Shown piece after piece: positions 18,567 through 28,839 of a stretch of DNA of 64,000 nucleotides. Numbering within the stretch: the first letter of the stretch is position 1; every line of letters begins with the position of its first letter. Origin of the DNA: Nocardia sp. NBC_00565 (GTDB lineage Bacteria > Actinomycetota > Actinomycetes > Mycobacteriales > Mycobacteriaceae); the NCBI RefSeq assembly GCF_036345915.1, contig NZ_CP107785.1, forward strand, positions 3,720,001 through 3,784,000, given 5' to 3'. The notes beneath the pieces were generated by a model. The model had not been told where the DNA came from and did no database searches. It worked only from the letters and a program-made list of their open reading frames with translations. A program made the position numbers and the translations under genes.

Positions 18567-18729
18567 GGCCCACCGCCGCCGGGACCATCCTCGACGCATC
18601 GGCGTCGACATCACGGACGAATCCTTCTGCGTCCCTGGCAATTCTGCGCACTGTAGACGATCTCACGGAGCAAGTGTCGGCTATCGCGCAAACGGCACGG
18701 CGACGGTACACCCTGGTTACCCTGAGGTG

Positions 18730-20079
18730 ATGCGATTCCGGTTTCGTCGGTATGCCCTGGCTGTACTCGCCGCCGCCGCGTCGACTCTGCTGCCGTGTAC
18801 GCACTCTCAGGCGGCGCCGCCGATTCGGCCGGCCGCTGCCATAGCGCCGGTGGACCCGGGCTTCCTCTGGGGTGTCGCCGCATCCGGCTTCCAATCCGAA
18901 GGCCATGCGCCCGACAGCAATTGGACGCGGTACATCCCTTCGCACCACGACTACGACGCCCTCAACGATTCGGTCGACTTCTATGACCGCAACGCATCGG
19001 ACGTCGACTTGGCTGCCGCGCTCGGCGTACGGGTTTTCCGGATCGGGATCGAGTGGGCACGATTGCAGCCCGCGCCGGGAGTCTGGGACGAGCATGCCTT
19101 TGGCTTCTACGATGCCGTCATCGCGAATATCGTGCGGGCGGGGATGCGTCCGATGATTACTCTCGACCACTGGGTGTACCCGGGCTGGGCGGTGGATCGC
19201 GGCGGTTGGCGCAGTCCGGGCATGGTCGAGGATTGGCTGACCAATATGCGTGCGGTGGTTGATCGCTATGCCTCCCGCAATCCGCTGTGGGTCGCGGTGA
19301 ACGAGCCTGCCGCATATATCTCGCACGAGGTCCGCAGGGGCGCCGCCGACGCGGGCGAGATGCAGGATCGGATCGCCCAGGCGCACAACGCCATCTACGA
19401 CTACATCCACCAGGTCCAGCCGGGCGCGCAGGTGACCAGCAACGTCGGCTACGTCGCGGGCGCGGAGGCGGAGGTCAACGGGGGCTTCCTCGACCGCGTC
19501 GCGAACCGGCTCGACTATGTCGGCATCGACTACTACTTCGGTTACGACCCGGTGCAGTCATTGCTCGGATCCATCACCAGAGCCATTGGATCGTCGCTTC
19601 CGAACTTGCCTGGCCAGAACATTTGGGATCTGCCCTTGCGTACAGAGGGCATCTACTATGCGCTGCAATACTATTCGCGTCGCTTTCCGGACAAGCCGCT
19701 GTACATCGTCGAGAACGGCATGCCCACCGAAAACGGTCGCCCCCGCAGCGACGGTTACTCCCGCAGCGATCATCTGCGCGACACCGTCTATTGGATCCAG
19801 CGCGCCAAGGCCGACGGCATGAATGTCATCGGCTACAACTACTGGAGCATCACCGACAACTACGAATGGGGCAGCTACACGCCACGTTTCGGCCTCTACA
19901 CCGTCGACGTGCGCACCGACCCAGCCCTCGTTCGCCGCCCCACCGACGCGGTCGGCACCTACACCCAACTCGTCAACGAGGGCGGTGTCCCCGCAGGCTA
20001 TCGCCCCACCCGCAGCCCAGCCCTCTGCATCCTGGTCGACCCCCCGACCAGCTGCCTGACCCCGGTCGCGGTGCGGTAG
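18730..20079 (+). CDS. Secreted glycoside hydrolase family 1 protein
   Basis: A 449-residue protein with a clear N-terminal signal peptide ('RFRRYALAVLAAAASTLL', likely cut after 'HSQA'). The GH1 hallmarks follow: 'LWGVAASGFQSEG', the acid/base Glu in 'AVNEPAAY' (about residue 194), the nucleophile Glu in 'YIVENGMP' (about 328) and the C-terminal 'DNYEWGSY' and 'RFGLY'. It should hydrolyse beta-glucosides or related beta-glycosides by a retaining mechanism outside the membrane; most bacterial GH1 enzymes are cytosolic, so the signal is notable. It is monocistronic here. The last 40 residues after the barrel contain a Cys pair ('CILVDPPTSCL'). Confidence 0.9.
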   Translation: MRFRFRRYALAVLAAAASTLLPCTHSQAAPPIRPAAAIAPVDPGFLWGVAASGFQSEGHAPDSNWTRYIPSHHDYDALNDSVDFYDRNASDVDLAAALGVRVFRIGIEWARLQPAPGVWDEHAFGFYDAVIANIVRAGMRPMITLDHWVYPGWAVDRGGWRSPGMVEDWLTNMRAVVDRYASRNPLWVAVNEPAAYISHEVRRGAADAGEMQDRIAQAHNAIYDYIHQVQPGAQVTSNVGYVAGAEAEVNGGFLDRVANRLDYVGIDYYFGYDPVQSLLGSITRAIGSSLPNLPGQNIWDLPLRTEGIYYALQYYSRRFPDKPLYIVENGMPTENGRPRSDGYSRSDHLRDTVYWIQRAKADGMNVIGYNYWSITDNYEWGSYTPRFGLYTVDVRTDPALVRRPTDAVGTYTQLVNEGGVPAGYRPTRSPALCILVDPPTSCLTPVAVR

Positions 20080-20181
20080 ACACGTCCCGGCCGGAGACCG
20101 TCATGCTGGCTTCGCCGAGGCAGACACGAGCTGCGTGCCCCTATCCGGCAAGACTTGCGTCCCGTCATCTTTCGTCTGTAG

Positions 20182-20870
20182 TCAAGAATCGGTTCCTCTG
20201 CCCCAACTCGGATGCTGCGCAGTTCGATTCGGATCAGTGAGGCTACGCGGGTTGCTGCCGTCGCTGTTCATCACCCAGACCCAGGCTTTGCCCGTGGCCG
20301 TCGCCAGATCACGGGTGAAACGCGTGAACAGGATCGTGCCGTCCGGGGCGAACGACGGATGACCCATGGCGTCATCGGTGAGCGAGCGGACCTGATCGCC
20401 ATCGACATCCATCATGTAGATCTCCGACCGATCCTTCCCACCCCGGTTGCTGGTGAACACGATCTCGGCTCCGTCCGGGGAGAAGACCGGCTCGGAATTG
20501 AAATATCCATCCGTCAGCAGCTGCCGTTGGCCGGTTTCGTCGGATGCCATCACCCAGATCGTGTGGGCTCTGGTGAATACGATCGTCGAACCATCCGGCG
20601 AGAACGCCGGATGCTGTAACGATCTCAGGTCGGGGCCGGTTGTGGTGCCGGGGGCGGTGAGTTGCTTCAGCTCGCCGCCGTCGAAGTTCATCACGTAGAT
20701 GACGCCGCCGCGAACGAAGGCGAGCCGGGCGCTATCGGGGAAAACGTTGGCTGGTATCCGCCGTCGGCGAGTTTCGTGACATTGCTGCCATCTGGATCCA
20801 TTATCGAGATGGAACGACCACCGACGACGATCTTCGAGCCATCAGGGGCAAAGTGCCGCACGAGATCTGC
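20182..20870 (-). pseudogene. TolB/WD40-type beta-propeller, truncated and frameshifted
   Basis: Repeats of 'SPDGSTIVFT' and 'IWVMASDETGQRQLLTDG' type show a TolB-like propeller, with four or five blades visible. A missing C in a CCCC run near 20740 shifts the frame: upstream blades ('IMDPDGSNVTKLADGGY') are in another frame. The N-terminal part is absent because the sequence switches to an acyltransferase remnant at about 20875. Confidence 0.75.
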
Positions 20871-20877
20871 ACGGGAT

Positions 20878-21148
20878 TCGCGGTCTCAATGCGCATCCGC
20901 GCATGGTATGGCTGGGTAACGTCTCCTTCGCCTTCTACTTGATCCAGTTCCCAGTAATGGTGCTGATCACCCGAAATCTACTCGGCGGCAAGCAGTTCGG
21001 CATTGTCGGCTGGGCCGGGTTCGCGGTCCTGAGCCTGATCGTCTCGACCGCCATCGCCGCAGTGCTGTACCACTGGGTGGATCTGCCCATCATGCGCCGC
21101 TTCGCTCGCGTGAAACGAACCACTGAGCCGCAGCCAACGCCGGCCTGA
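20878..21148 (+). pseudogene. C-terminal end of an acyltransferase-3 (OafA/YrhL-like) membrane protein
   Basis: The frame reads 'NAHPRMVWLGNVSFAFYLIQ' then 'VLYHWVDLPIMRRFARV', the last transmembrane helices of an AT3 O-acyltransferase. The N-terminal eight or so helices and catalytic His are missing. It abuts the TolB remnant head-on, so two unrelated broken genes meet here. Confidence 0.75.
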
Positions 21149-21236
21149 ACCGGCGCGCCTCAATGGCTCCCTCTTCGGGTGGCCGTCCTCGCCGGTCACC
21201 TGTTCATAGACGATGGTGCGGGTGCGGGTGCGGGTG

Positions 21237-21410
21237 CGCCGCCAGCGGCATCAGGGTCGGCCGCCACTGTTGCTGCCGCAGCAGATCCAGGCGATCCTTG
21301 ACGGCTGCGCGGTATTCGATCCGTCGACCGGTGAGTGGGCCGGGAACCTGTGGGACCGGTTGTTGTTCGCGCTGCTGGCCGAGACCGGGATGCGGCTGGG
21401 TGAGGCGAGG
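21237..21410 (+). pseudogene. Tyrosine recombinase fragment
   Basis: The frame reads 'LPQQIQAILDGCAVFDPSTG' and 'LLFALLAETGMRLGEA', the start of the catalytic domain of a phage-integrase-type recombinase with its first Arg. The His-x-x-Arg and Tyr parts are gone. Confidence 0.65.
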
Positions 21411-21560
21411 CAGGGGTCTCCGCAACCACGCGGTTCCTCTGTTGGCGGCGGTTCAAAGCTGCGGGCGGCCTTCAGCGCCGTATGTACCGATGTCGTCTCC
21501 TCTAAGGTAGGCCGCGTGTTGTGCGTCGGCGCGGGAGGCGATCTCGGATGCGATCCTGCT

Positions 21561-21780
21561 TTATTCGAGCCACCGAACAACCGCCACCGCAGGTACCACC
21601 ACCACGGCCAGGATGACGCCGCCCACGATGTTCTGGGGTTGACTGTTGATCGCGTTGCCGATCGCAACAGCGGCACCAGCCACTACACCAGTCCGCGTGC
21701 TGCCACGTCGCCGAAGCGGATGCCAGAACAGGCGAACAGGACCAGAATCGCCCCGGCGGCCGGTGTGCCGCCGACGCGCC
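21561..21780 (-). pseudogene. Remnant of a small membrane protein
   Basis: Two minus-strand frames together read 'AGAILVLFACSGIRFGD' and, after a shift, 'NIVGGVILAVVVVPAVAVV' ending 'RWLE' at 21561. This suggests a two-helix membrane protein with one frameshift. The family is not recognised. Confidence 0.3.
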
Positions 21781-21899
21781 GCTGCGCCGCGGTGACCGCC
21801 GTTCAGGGAACCGCGCTGCGCGTCGCAGCGGGTCGGCGTCGCAGCGCGCCGCCGGGGCGCTCTTGTCGATGGTGCATGGTTTGAGTATCAGTCACGCTG

Positions 21900-22052
21900 G
21901 TGGACAACGATTCTCACGATCGAGACTGGACACCCGAGGAACTCGCTTACCTCGACAAAGTGTCCGAAGAGCTGGCCGGTCCACTGACCGAACGCCAACT
22001 CACGCTCCTGCGACGTTGGTGGAACGGCGGCTACCGCACGTCAGCCGACTAG
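21900..22052 (+). CDS. Small hypothetical protein or C-terminal fragment
   Basis: A 50-residue frame from GTG 21900 reads 'WTPEELAYLDKVSEELAG' and 'LTERQLTLLRRWWNGGYR'. The charged helical composition and good codon use suggest real coding. No clear ribosome-binding site, so it could be the tail of a lost gene. Confidence 0.35.
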   Translation: MDNDSHDRDWTPEELAYLDKVSEELAGPLTERQLTLLRRWWNGGYRTSAD

Positions 22053-22178
22053 TACCCGATCACCACCTAGAACATCCACATCCGATGTCGCACAGACCGC
22101 CCGGCGCCCATCGTGCCAACGCCCGACGCCATCTTTCGGCCTCCTATGCGCGGCGGCAGGCGCGGAACCCTCCCCGCC

Positions 22179-22905
22179 CTATCCCGCCGCCACGTGATAA
22201 CGCTCGCGATGCTCGGTCCAGGGACGCTGCCGCTGCTCCTCGGTCATCGCCAACAACTCACGCAACTTCACCCACGCCAACTCATCAGTCGGCGTATACA
22301 CCTGCATCCACGCATGCGGCAACGACGGCAAACTCATACTCGTCAAAAACATCTCCAACTCCCCCACCGCCAAATTACGGACCTGCTTCGTCCGACTCGC
22401 CGGCACCGCCACATCATTCCGCGCCCACAACGACGCGAAATCCTCACTCTCACCACACAATCCAGTGATGAAATCCTCCCAACCCGGATCACCGAGGTTC
22501 TTCGCGTAAGCACCACGCAAATAACCGACCATCCGACGCAGATCATCCCAATTGTGGTGATAAGTGTTGCAACACTGCGGAGTCAGGAACACCCGACCAA
22601 CGACATTGCGCTCACCGAGCAGAAAACCCGGACACAACGCCTCATACGGCTTGTTATGAGCCAACACGTCATAACGCGCGCTCAGCACGACAGCGGGCAG
22701 CGGCTCGAGGTGGTCCAGGATCACCTGAAGCTCCTCCGGCAAAGCGGTTCCCGCATGCGAGGTCGGCACCGTCGGCACATCCGCGAGCCGGTACAGATGC
22801 GCCTTCTCCGCGGCGTCCAAGGAGAGCGTGCGGGCCACCGCGTTGAGCACCTGCACACTGACATTGATGCTGCGCCCTTGTTCCAGCCAGGAGAACCACG
22901 GAAAG
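22179..22905 (-). pseudogene. MmyB-type XRE regulator lacking most of its HTH
   Basis: The C-terminal MmyB-like ligand-binding domain is complete ('VLSARYDVLAHNKPYEAL' to 'LAMTEEQRQRPWTEHRERY'). Upstream only the end of the DNA-binding domain remains, as 'WFSWLEQGRSINVSVQVL'. The 'PGLRREELAxLAGVS' part that reads DNA, seen intact in the homologue at 48985-49908, is missing. The internal ATG at 22856 could give a product without DNA binding. Confidence 0.75.
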
Positions 22906-23356
22906 GGGTAGCCATGAGCAACGTCGCCACAGAAGCGTAAAGACGCAGCTCAGACGCATCTTCCGCGTGGATGCACCCCTGAGTCCGCCGTATAGCGGGC
23001 TTAACGCGACACCAACACTCAGGGGCGCAGTTCCTCCGCCGAGCTCGCCAAGGGCAGCATCCTCGACATCCTCCGCACTATCGCAACCGCTCCCCGGCAG
23101 CATCGGCGACTCAGACTTACCAACGACGAGATCGGCCATGCCGTCACCAGCTACCTACTCACGACGGTGGTCCTCGCCCGCGTCGGCGATCGCCTCCTTG
23201 GAGCCTCCATTCGGACCACGCCCTGCCTGAGTTCAACGAGACGACGAAAAGTAGGTGTCAACCGTCAGTTTGAAATAGTGGATTTGGCCCAATTTTGCTG
23301 ATCAAACGCGTGTCGATCGTGCTGGGGCGCAGACTGATCGCTTATAGACGCGAGTC
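22906..23356. other. No clear gene
   Basis: A plus-strand frame around 23035-23300 has fair codon use ('SAELAKGSILDILRTIATA') but no start, no signal site and no recognised domain. It may be decayed coding DNA. Confidence 0.4.
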
Positions 23357-23897
23357 GTGGTGTTGGTGGATGTCGCGAGAACCGTTGTCGGCCTGTTATT
23401 TCCGCATCTGACAAACGTTCCGGTCGATGGTGTCACCGCGACGAGCACGGCGATCCGGTTCGACGCGTCGACATTCGCTCCGTCAGCCGAGCGTCCCCTG
23501 TGCGGGTGCCCGCCTGCCAGGATGCACAGTCGTTACGTGCGTCGGATTGCGGACCTGGCCGTCGCGGGTCGTGAGGTGGTAGTCCGGCTGGTGGTGCGCC
23601 GGTTCAGACACGTGGAATCGGGCTGTCCGCGAAGTATTTTCAGCGAGCAGGTCACCGAGGTGGTCGGACGGTATCAGCGGCGCAGCCCAATATTGAGTGG
23701 AGGTGTCGGCGCGGATCGGGCTGGCGCTCGGTGGGCATGCCGATGCGAGGCTGACCCGGCAGCTGGCGGTGGAGGTATCGCGGTCGACGCTGTTACGGCG
23801 AGTGCGTGCGATTCCGTTGCCGGCTATCGGTCACCTGGTGGACGTTGGTGTCGATGACTGGGTCATCCGCCGAGGTCACGTCTACGGACAGTGGTGA
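23357..23897 (+). pseudogene. ISL3-family transposase, N-terminal part, frameshifted
   Basis: The frame contains the zinc-finger-like 'ERPLCGCPPARMHSRYVRRI' region and 'VRRFRHVESGC' of ISL3 transposases. Near 23697 it shifts to a frame reading 'VEVSRSTLLRRVRAIPLPA' and 'GVDDWVIRRGHVYG' (first Asp of the DDE core), which ends at TGA 23897. The rest of the catalytic domain is absent. Confidence 0.75.
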
Positions 23898-24001
23898 TCG
23901 ACAGTGCGTGGTCCTCGCCATCGAGGGTGTGCCGAATGCCAGCGGTATGCCTGCTATGCGGCACAATTGGACGCGGATGAAGGTTCGACCAGAGGTCAGT
24001 C

Positions 24002-24652
24002 ATGAATATTCGCAAGACGCTGCTAGTTTCAGTGCTGGCACCGTTGTTGGTTGCCGGCTGCGCACATGAGGGCTCGAAAACCGTCGCGCACGCGGTGATT
24101 CAGCCCCCTGCCGCGAGACAGACCTTGCAGGTGCCGGTCGGTCCCGGTCCCTCTGGCACGTACACGGTACAGGCGCAACCGGCTGCGGGCAGCTGCCACT
24201 ACCGCAAGTCCGGCGACGGGCAGCCACTGCCCGATCCCGCGTGTACCCCGGGAGCGGTCAATCCGAAGGTGGCCGCGGACAGCCTCGGCGACACCATCTG
24301 CAAGGGCGGATACACTTCCTCGATCCGCCCGCCGGCCAACATCACCAACCGCGAGAAGGACGCCGACGCGAAGTCCTACGACTACACCGGCCCATTGCAT
24401 GACGCCGAGTACGACCACCTGGTGTCACTGGAGCTCGGTGGCGACCCGAACGATCCGCGCAACCTGTGGGTGGAGCCACCGTCACCCGATCACAAGCCGG
24501 GTGCGGGGCCGAACAATCCGAAAGACGCTGTCGAGAACACGTTGCACGCGCTGGTGTGTTCCGGCAAGGTCGCCTTGACCGACGCCCAGAACGCCATAGC
24601 CGCCGACTGGACCATGGCCCTGGTCGTCGTCGGCCACCCCGACGGCAAGTAG
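24002..24652 (+). CDS. Lipoprotein with HNH-nuclease-like motif
   Basis: A 216-residue protein with a lipobox 'LLVAGC' placing the lipidated Cys at residue 20, so it should be anchored outside the membrane. The mature part has cysteines in 'GSCHYRKSGDG' and 'DPACTPG' and a C-terminal block 'EYDHLVSLELGGDPNDPRNL' followed by 'NPKDAVENTLHALVCSG'. That block resembles the beta-beta-alpha-metal HNH core (DH then N). Secreted proteins of this kind are common in actinomycetes. Nuclease activity is a prediction; a degenerate structural use of the fold is possible. Confidence 0.75.
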   Translation: MNIRKTLLVSVLAPLLVAGCAHEGSKTVAHAVIQPPAARQTLQVPVGPGPSGTYTVQAQPAAGSCHYRKSGDGQPLPDPACTPGAVNPKVAADSLGDTICKGGYTSSIRPPANITNREKDADAKSYDYTGPLHDAEYDHLVSLELGGDPNDPRNLWVEPPSPDHKPGAGPNNPKDAVENTLHALVCSGKVALTDAQNAIAADWTMALVVVGHPDGK

Positions 24653-24872
24653 ACCACCCGCCGTATCGGTTGCGGTGTAACGGGGTTTCCGGTTTCGGCT
24701 GCTGGTCGAGTGGAACGATTGTGCTGGCCTTGCCGACGGAATCTGCACGAGAGCTCGGGGTCGGCCGCCGACGTCCTCGCCCATGCCGCACACTGCCTGG
24801 TCGAATCGGCCGCCTGGCCAAAGCCCAGCGGCAACGGTCCCACGCCACAACCATCTCTTACTGTCGTGGCGG

Positions 24873-25983
24873 TCAGAGGTATGGGTCCAGTTGGGTGGCG
24901 GCTTCGACCGGGTGTCCGGCTCGGATGGGTGCGCCGAGCGCTTGGAAACTGCCAGACACCCTCGGCGCGACGGACTTTCGCCACGACCATGCCGGTGTGG
25001 GCGCCGCCGACACGCAGCTTCGCGCGCGCGAGTTCGGTGTTGGTGGCGTCGTCGACCAGCCGCCAGAACGCGTTGCGGACCCGCTCGAAGGTGTGCCCGG
25101 CATAAGAGGTGACGACGAAAACCACCGCAGTCACGTGGGCGGGGAGGCGGGTGAGGTTCACGGCGATGACTTCGTCGTCGCCTTCGCCTTCGCCGGTGAG
25201 GTTGTCGCCCTGATGACGTACCGCACCGTCCTTCGAGGTCAGTTGACCGTAGAAGGCGGCGGCGACGAGCTGGTGCTCGGCGAAGATCAACGCCGAGGCG
25301 CCGAGATCGATTTCGGCTTCCCGCCCACGCACCCGGATCGGATCCCAGCCCCAACGCCATCTTCACATACGACAACTCCGGACCACCAGGCTTGCGCAAC
25401 CCCACCCCACCCCCGTCGGCAGACGCGGTCACGTCGGGCAGCTCGATGCGTGGAGCCGGGCGCTGCTGTTGTTGCCGGGGTGGTGTGCTCGGGGAGCCAT
25501 CAACTATCACGCCGTGGGCGGTGACCAGAGCGGTGAAACCACTGCGGTAACCGTGGCCGAGAGCACGGACCAGCCACCGGTCTCGGCGCGGTCCAGATCC
25601 ACCGCGACCACCGTCGCCTCACCACCCAAACCCTCGATCACGCACTCGTACAACACGTTTCCGGCACTGTCAGCGATCCACACGAGCGGTGCCGGATAGT
25701 CACCCAAATGGTCTTGCTGATCATCGAGGGCAATAACCACCCGGACATAATCGATCCCGACCGGCACCATGTGCAGGGCGATCTCAAGCGGGCTCGGCCC
25801 GCCGGGCGAGCCCGCCGCCAGCCGCACCCCCGGCCCGAGCGGCTGGTTGTAGAAGACCAAACCGGCAGCATCGCGGACCCGGCCCTGCGCGGTGAGCAGC
25901 AACGCAGACAGCTCGACCGCCGCGGTATGTCGCACCGACACCATGATGTCCTCGACATCGACCACCGCGGACTGTCCTCGCAT
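24873..25983 (-). pseudogene. TerD-domain protein with several frameshifts
   Basis: Four pieces of one TerD-family protein lie in order on the minus strand in different frames: 'MVSVRHTAAVELSALLLTAQ' to about 25550; 'FTALVTAHGVIVDGSPS' to 'GGPELSYVKMALG' near 25340; 'EIDLGASALIFAEHQLVAA' to 'AEGVWQF' near 24950; and 'ALGAPIRAGHPVEAATQ' ending at 24873. At least three indels are needed. The family binds calcium and is linked to tellurite and stress resistance. The intact protein would have had two TerD-like domains joined by a Gln/Pro-rich linker. Confidence 0.75.
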
Positions 25984-26225
25984 CAGCTGTAGCGCTACCC
26001 GGCCCACCCTAAGTCGACAAACGATCGCCCCTGGGCAATCCGATACGGGTGGCGGGGCGCGACGCCCGGCGATACGTGGCAGCCGGCGCCGAGGTCCATC
26101 CCGACCGTTCGCGACGTGAGGCTCGACGCCGTCGTGTGGTGGTCGACATGTCCTATTCTCGTGACCGCGCTGACGATCCCCGCGATCCGTTATCGAGGTG
26201 AAGTCATGCTGAGCGCCCAGATCCC

Positions 26226-26414
26226 GTGCTGGCGGGCTGGATGCCCAGCTTCCCCGACTACCTCTATCTCGCCTACACCAACGCGACCGCCTTCAGCCCC
26301 ACCGACGTCATGCCGTACACGATCCGCGCCAAGATGATCATGATGCTGCAGTCGGCGGTGTCGCTGATCACGATCGCATTGGTGATCGCCCGCGCGATCG
26401 GCCTGTTCAAATAG
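26226..26414 (+). pseudogene. C-terminal end of a DUF1345 membrane protein
   Basis: The frame reads 'SFPDYLYLAYTNATAFSPTD' and 'MIMMLQSAVSLITIALVIA', the last two membrane helices of DUF1345 proteins. The N-terminal helices are missing. Confidence 0.65.
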
Positions 26415-26599
26415 GCCCCCGCCGAGGGGATGGCGACAGATCGACTGAGAGCGTGGTCAATTCGGGCGCCTCAGGGGCCACAACCGGTGAGGATGAGAGT
26501 TGTCGCCGCAAGCTCGACACCCACCACTACCTGAGCGGCACCGCACACGTGGTGGTTCAGCGCTGCCGTGGAGATGGATCGGAGCGTGCTGACCGCTAC

Positions 26600-27023
26600 C
26601 CCTGATCGGATGCGAGGATACTCGGGCGGTGGCCTACGAGCAGATTCCGTTGACAGCGTTCGGTGTTCTCGACTCCTGGCAGTGGGATTGGTCGACAACC
26701 ATCGTCGTCATCGGGTTGGGGTTCGGCTATCGGCGCAGTAATGCGGCCGCGGGCGTGTCGCACGTTGGTTCCGCTGCCCCACGCGACCGCGTTCCACAGC
26801 AACCGCAGCGCGCCCGCGGGATCGGCTAGCGCGTGCTCCGCGAACGGCTGATCGACGAGGCCAGCAACCGGTCGGAAAGACCCTGCGCAGCGAATTCTCT
26901 TGCTCACCACCGGTGGTCGACATCAACTCCATGCCCATCGATGTAGCCGGGCACATCAACGGCCGCGGCGAACTCGCGCAGCTCGACCGGAACAGCCAGC
27001 GTGGACAGGTCGGTCGCGCTCAT
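26600..27023 (-). pseudogene. Decayed OGG-fold-like protein (tentative)
   Basis: From ATG 27023 the frame reads 'LAVPVELREFAAAVDVPGYI' and stops after 'DVDHRW'. A later frame reads 'FAEHALADPAGALRLLWNAV' and 'WGSGTNVRHARGRI'. From memory this order resembles actinomycete proteins with an 8-oxoguanine-glycosylase-like fold. The ATG overlaps the stop of the upstream gene (ATGA), so the two were translationally coupled. Confidence 0.4.
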
Positions 27024-27455
27024 CCTTGCTGCCAACGGAATCGCCCGTCACTGGCTACGTCGCACACCATGTGTTTGCCGGTCTTGCTGGTTCCGGTCGC
27101 TCCCGCCGGGCTGCAGAACGCGCCCGGAGGTCACCGACTTCACAGGCGCTGCCACTGAAGGCGCGACAGGCGCGGGCGCCACCGGAGGCGCGGGGACAAC
27201 GGTCGGTGCGTCAACCGACTGCGTGGGCGGCGGTGCCGGCACCACGGTCGCGGTCGGTGACGGCACAACCACGATGGTGGAGGTCGGCGCGACTGTCGTC
27301 GTGGCGGATGTCGACGCAGTCGTGCCGCTGCCAGGCGACACCGCCCTCACACCTGGGCGACTCAGCTCACCTATAGGACACGCGCCCGCAGGTGTTACCA
27401 CCGCTTTGGCGGCCGCATCGGACTTGGAGCCGATCTCCTGACATCCACGCGTCAA
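27020..27455 (-). pseudogene. Pro/Thr-rich protein with Cys-containing C-terminus, frameshifted
   Basis: The frame contains a low-complexity linker ('PTSTIVVVPSPTATVVPAPP' and similar). After a shift near 27110 it continues as 'CSPAGATGTSKTGK' and 'VCDVASDGRFRWQQG', an ending seen in secreted actinomycete proteins. The signal peptide or membrane anchor expected upstream is not visible. Confidence is limited by low complexity. Confidence 0.35.
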
Positions 27456-28099
27456 GCCCCGTGGGCTCCACGGTGATTCGGATCGCGCAGCGACGGTGAC
27501 GGTGACAGTTGAGTTCCAGCAGCCGTGGACGCTGAGAGTGCGGATCGGAAAGTAGGAGTCACTGGATAATGGCTTCTCTTACCCTGCGGTGACGGCATAC
27601 CTGCGTTTCGATCTCGGCTCGAAGGGAAACTGTCGCGACGAGCGCGCTCGATACTGTCACATCGACGCAGATCACGTCCGCAAATCACCTGCTATCGAAG
27701 CGAATTCGGCACACACTGCGTGAATCGGACACAGCGATGACGCGCAGGGTGATCGCCGACTCGGGGGTCGGAACCGACGGCAGATCGGGCGCAGCCCCGA
27801 CGGTCGCCGCCGATCGCTTCGGCGGCTTCGTCGCACTCGCGGGCACAATCAGCCGCTATCAGACATGCTTCACAAGGAGCAGGCAATAACATGGCAATTG
27901 GTATACGCCATCCAAATAAGGAACTCTGGATATTTTTCAACTACGCGCAGCGAAGCGCTGCTGCGCAGTTTCACACCGAACCCGGTGTTCACCCGGCTCG
28001 GTCGAGGCAAGCTTGTCGGGATAGATTTCGACAAATATCCGAGAAGTTCACGCTTTCAGATCTACGGCAACGCGATCGATATCAGCTACGGCACACTGT
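27456..28099. other. No supported gene
   Basis: An intergenic stretch with locally lower GC at 27860-28090. No convincing coding, hairpin or repeat was seen. Confidence 0.5.
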
Positions 28100-28555
28100 T
28101 CAATCGCCGCAGTGCGGATCTCCGATCGGGTTGGCGGCGCGTTGCTCTGCGGCCTTTTCCGCCCACTTCTGGTAGTCCAAAATCGCTTGTCGCGCCTTTT
28201 CCCGTGAATCTGGCTGAGGGTTCGACACCGACACCGCGACAGTGGACATCATGTCGTCGAGATGGCGCTGGTTCTCCGTCGAGATCGCGGACCGGTCCAC
28301 CAGGCTCAGCTTGAAGTCGGTGTTGCACTCCGCCTGCCGGGCCGTTTGCACTCCGGCGTACACGGTGCTCGCCAGACTCAGCGCAGCAATAACAATCAGC
28401 ACATACGCGTGCTGCCTGTCAGTATGTGGCACTGTGGGCGCAGCGAAATGTCGATCGCCCAGACTATATTCACGCCAGCCCAGACTCAGACCGGCGAAAA
28501 AGCCGATTCCGATGCAAGCCGTCCCGAACAGGAATTGCAGGATCACGCTGTTCAC
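28100..28555 (-). CDS. Small membrane protein at the end of a lysis-type operon
   Basis: A 151-residue protein with an N-terminal membrane helix ('ILQFLFGTACIGIGFFAGLS'), a second helix ('AYVLIVIAALSLASTVYAG') and a charged C-terminal tail with coiled-coil tendency ('KARQAILDYQKWAEKAAEQR'). The start ATG overlaps the stop of the preceding gene by ATGA. Location after two other small membrane proteins and an endolysin suggests a holin-associated or spanin-like role. I do not recognise a named family. Confidence 0.7.
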   Translation of the reverse strand: MNSVILQFLFGTACIGIGFFAGLSLGWREYSLGDRHFAAPTVPHTDRQHAYVLIVIAALSLASTVYAGVQTARQAECNTDFKLSLVDRSAISTENQRHLDDMMSTVAVSVSNPQPDSREKARQAILDYQKWAEKAAEQRAANPIGDPHCGD

Positions 28556-28776
28556 TGGGATCCGCCTTCTTCCGAATGGGCTCCCTTGTTGCGTGATACC
28601 TGATACCGTGCGGCGCCCAGGAGCCCGATCAGTGCGCCCATTACCCCATTGGCACCAGTGTTACTCGTGTATCCATCGATCACGAGAGGTGCGAGAAGAT
28701 TTATCGCCCAGGCCAGCGCCACGATGTACACCAGCGCCGTCAGGGTTCGCGTCGACACGCCGTCCTGCCCGGACAT
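28552..28776 (-). CDS. Two-helix small membrane protein, holin-like
   Basis: A 74-residue protein with two hydrophobic stretches ('LTALVYIVALAWAINLLAPL' and 'NGVMGALIGLLGAARY') and a charged tail. Size and topology fit a phage holin or a holin-like partner. It is coupled to the next gene by ATGA and lies 63 bases after the previous one. Confidence 0.65.
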   Translation of the reverse strand: MSGQDGVSTRTLTALVYIVALAWAINLLAPLVIDGYTSNTGANGVMGALIGLLGAARYQVSRNKGAHSEEGGSQ

Positions 28777-28839
28777 TCACCCTCCTCATCAACACACCCG
28801 GGAGCGGTTGCGGCCGGGCACAAAATTCGAGAGGCGCTG

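Noticed and set aside
18334..18729. N-terminal extension of the GH1 frame
   Set aside because: A signal peptide begins at 18730; the upstream residues are Arg/Pro-rich shadow sequence.
21213..21240. GGTGCG-type microsatellite as a regulatory repeat
   Set aside because: Four short units at the edge of a recombinase fragment; simple-sequence slippage is enough to explain it.
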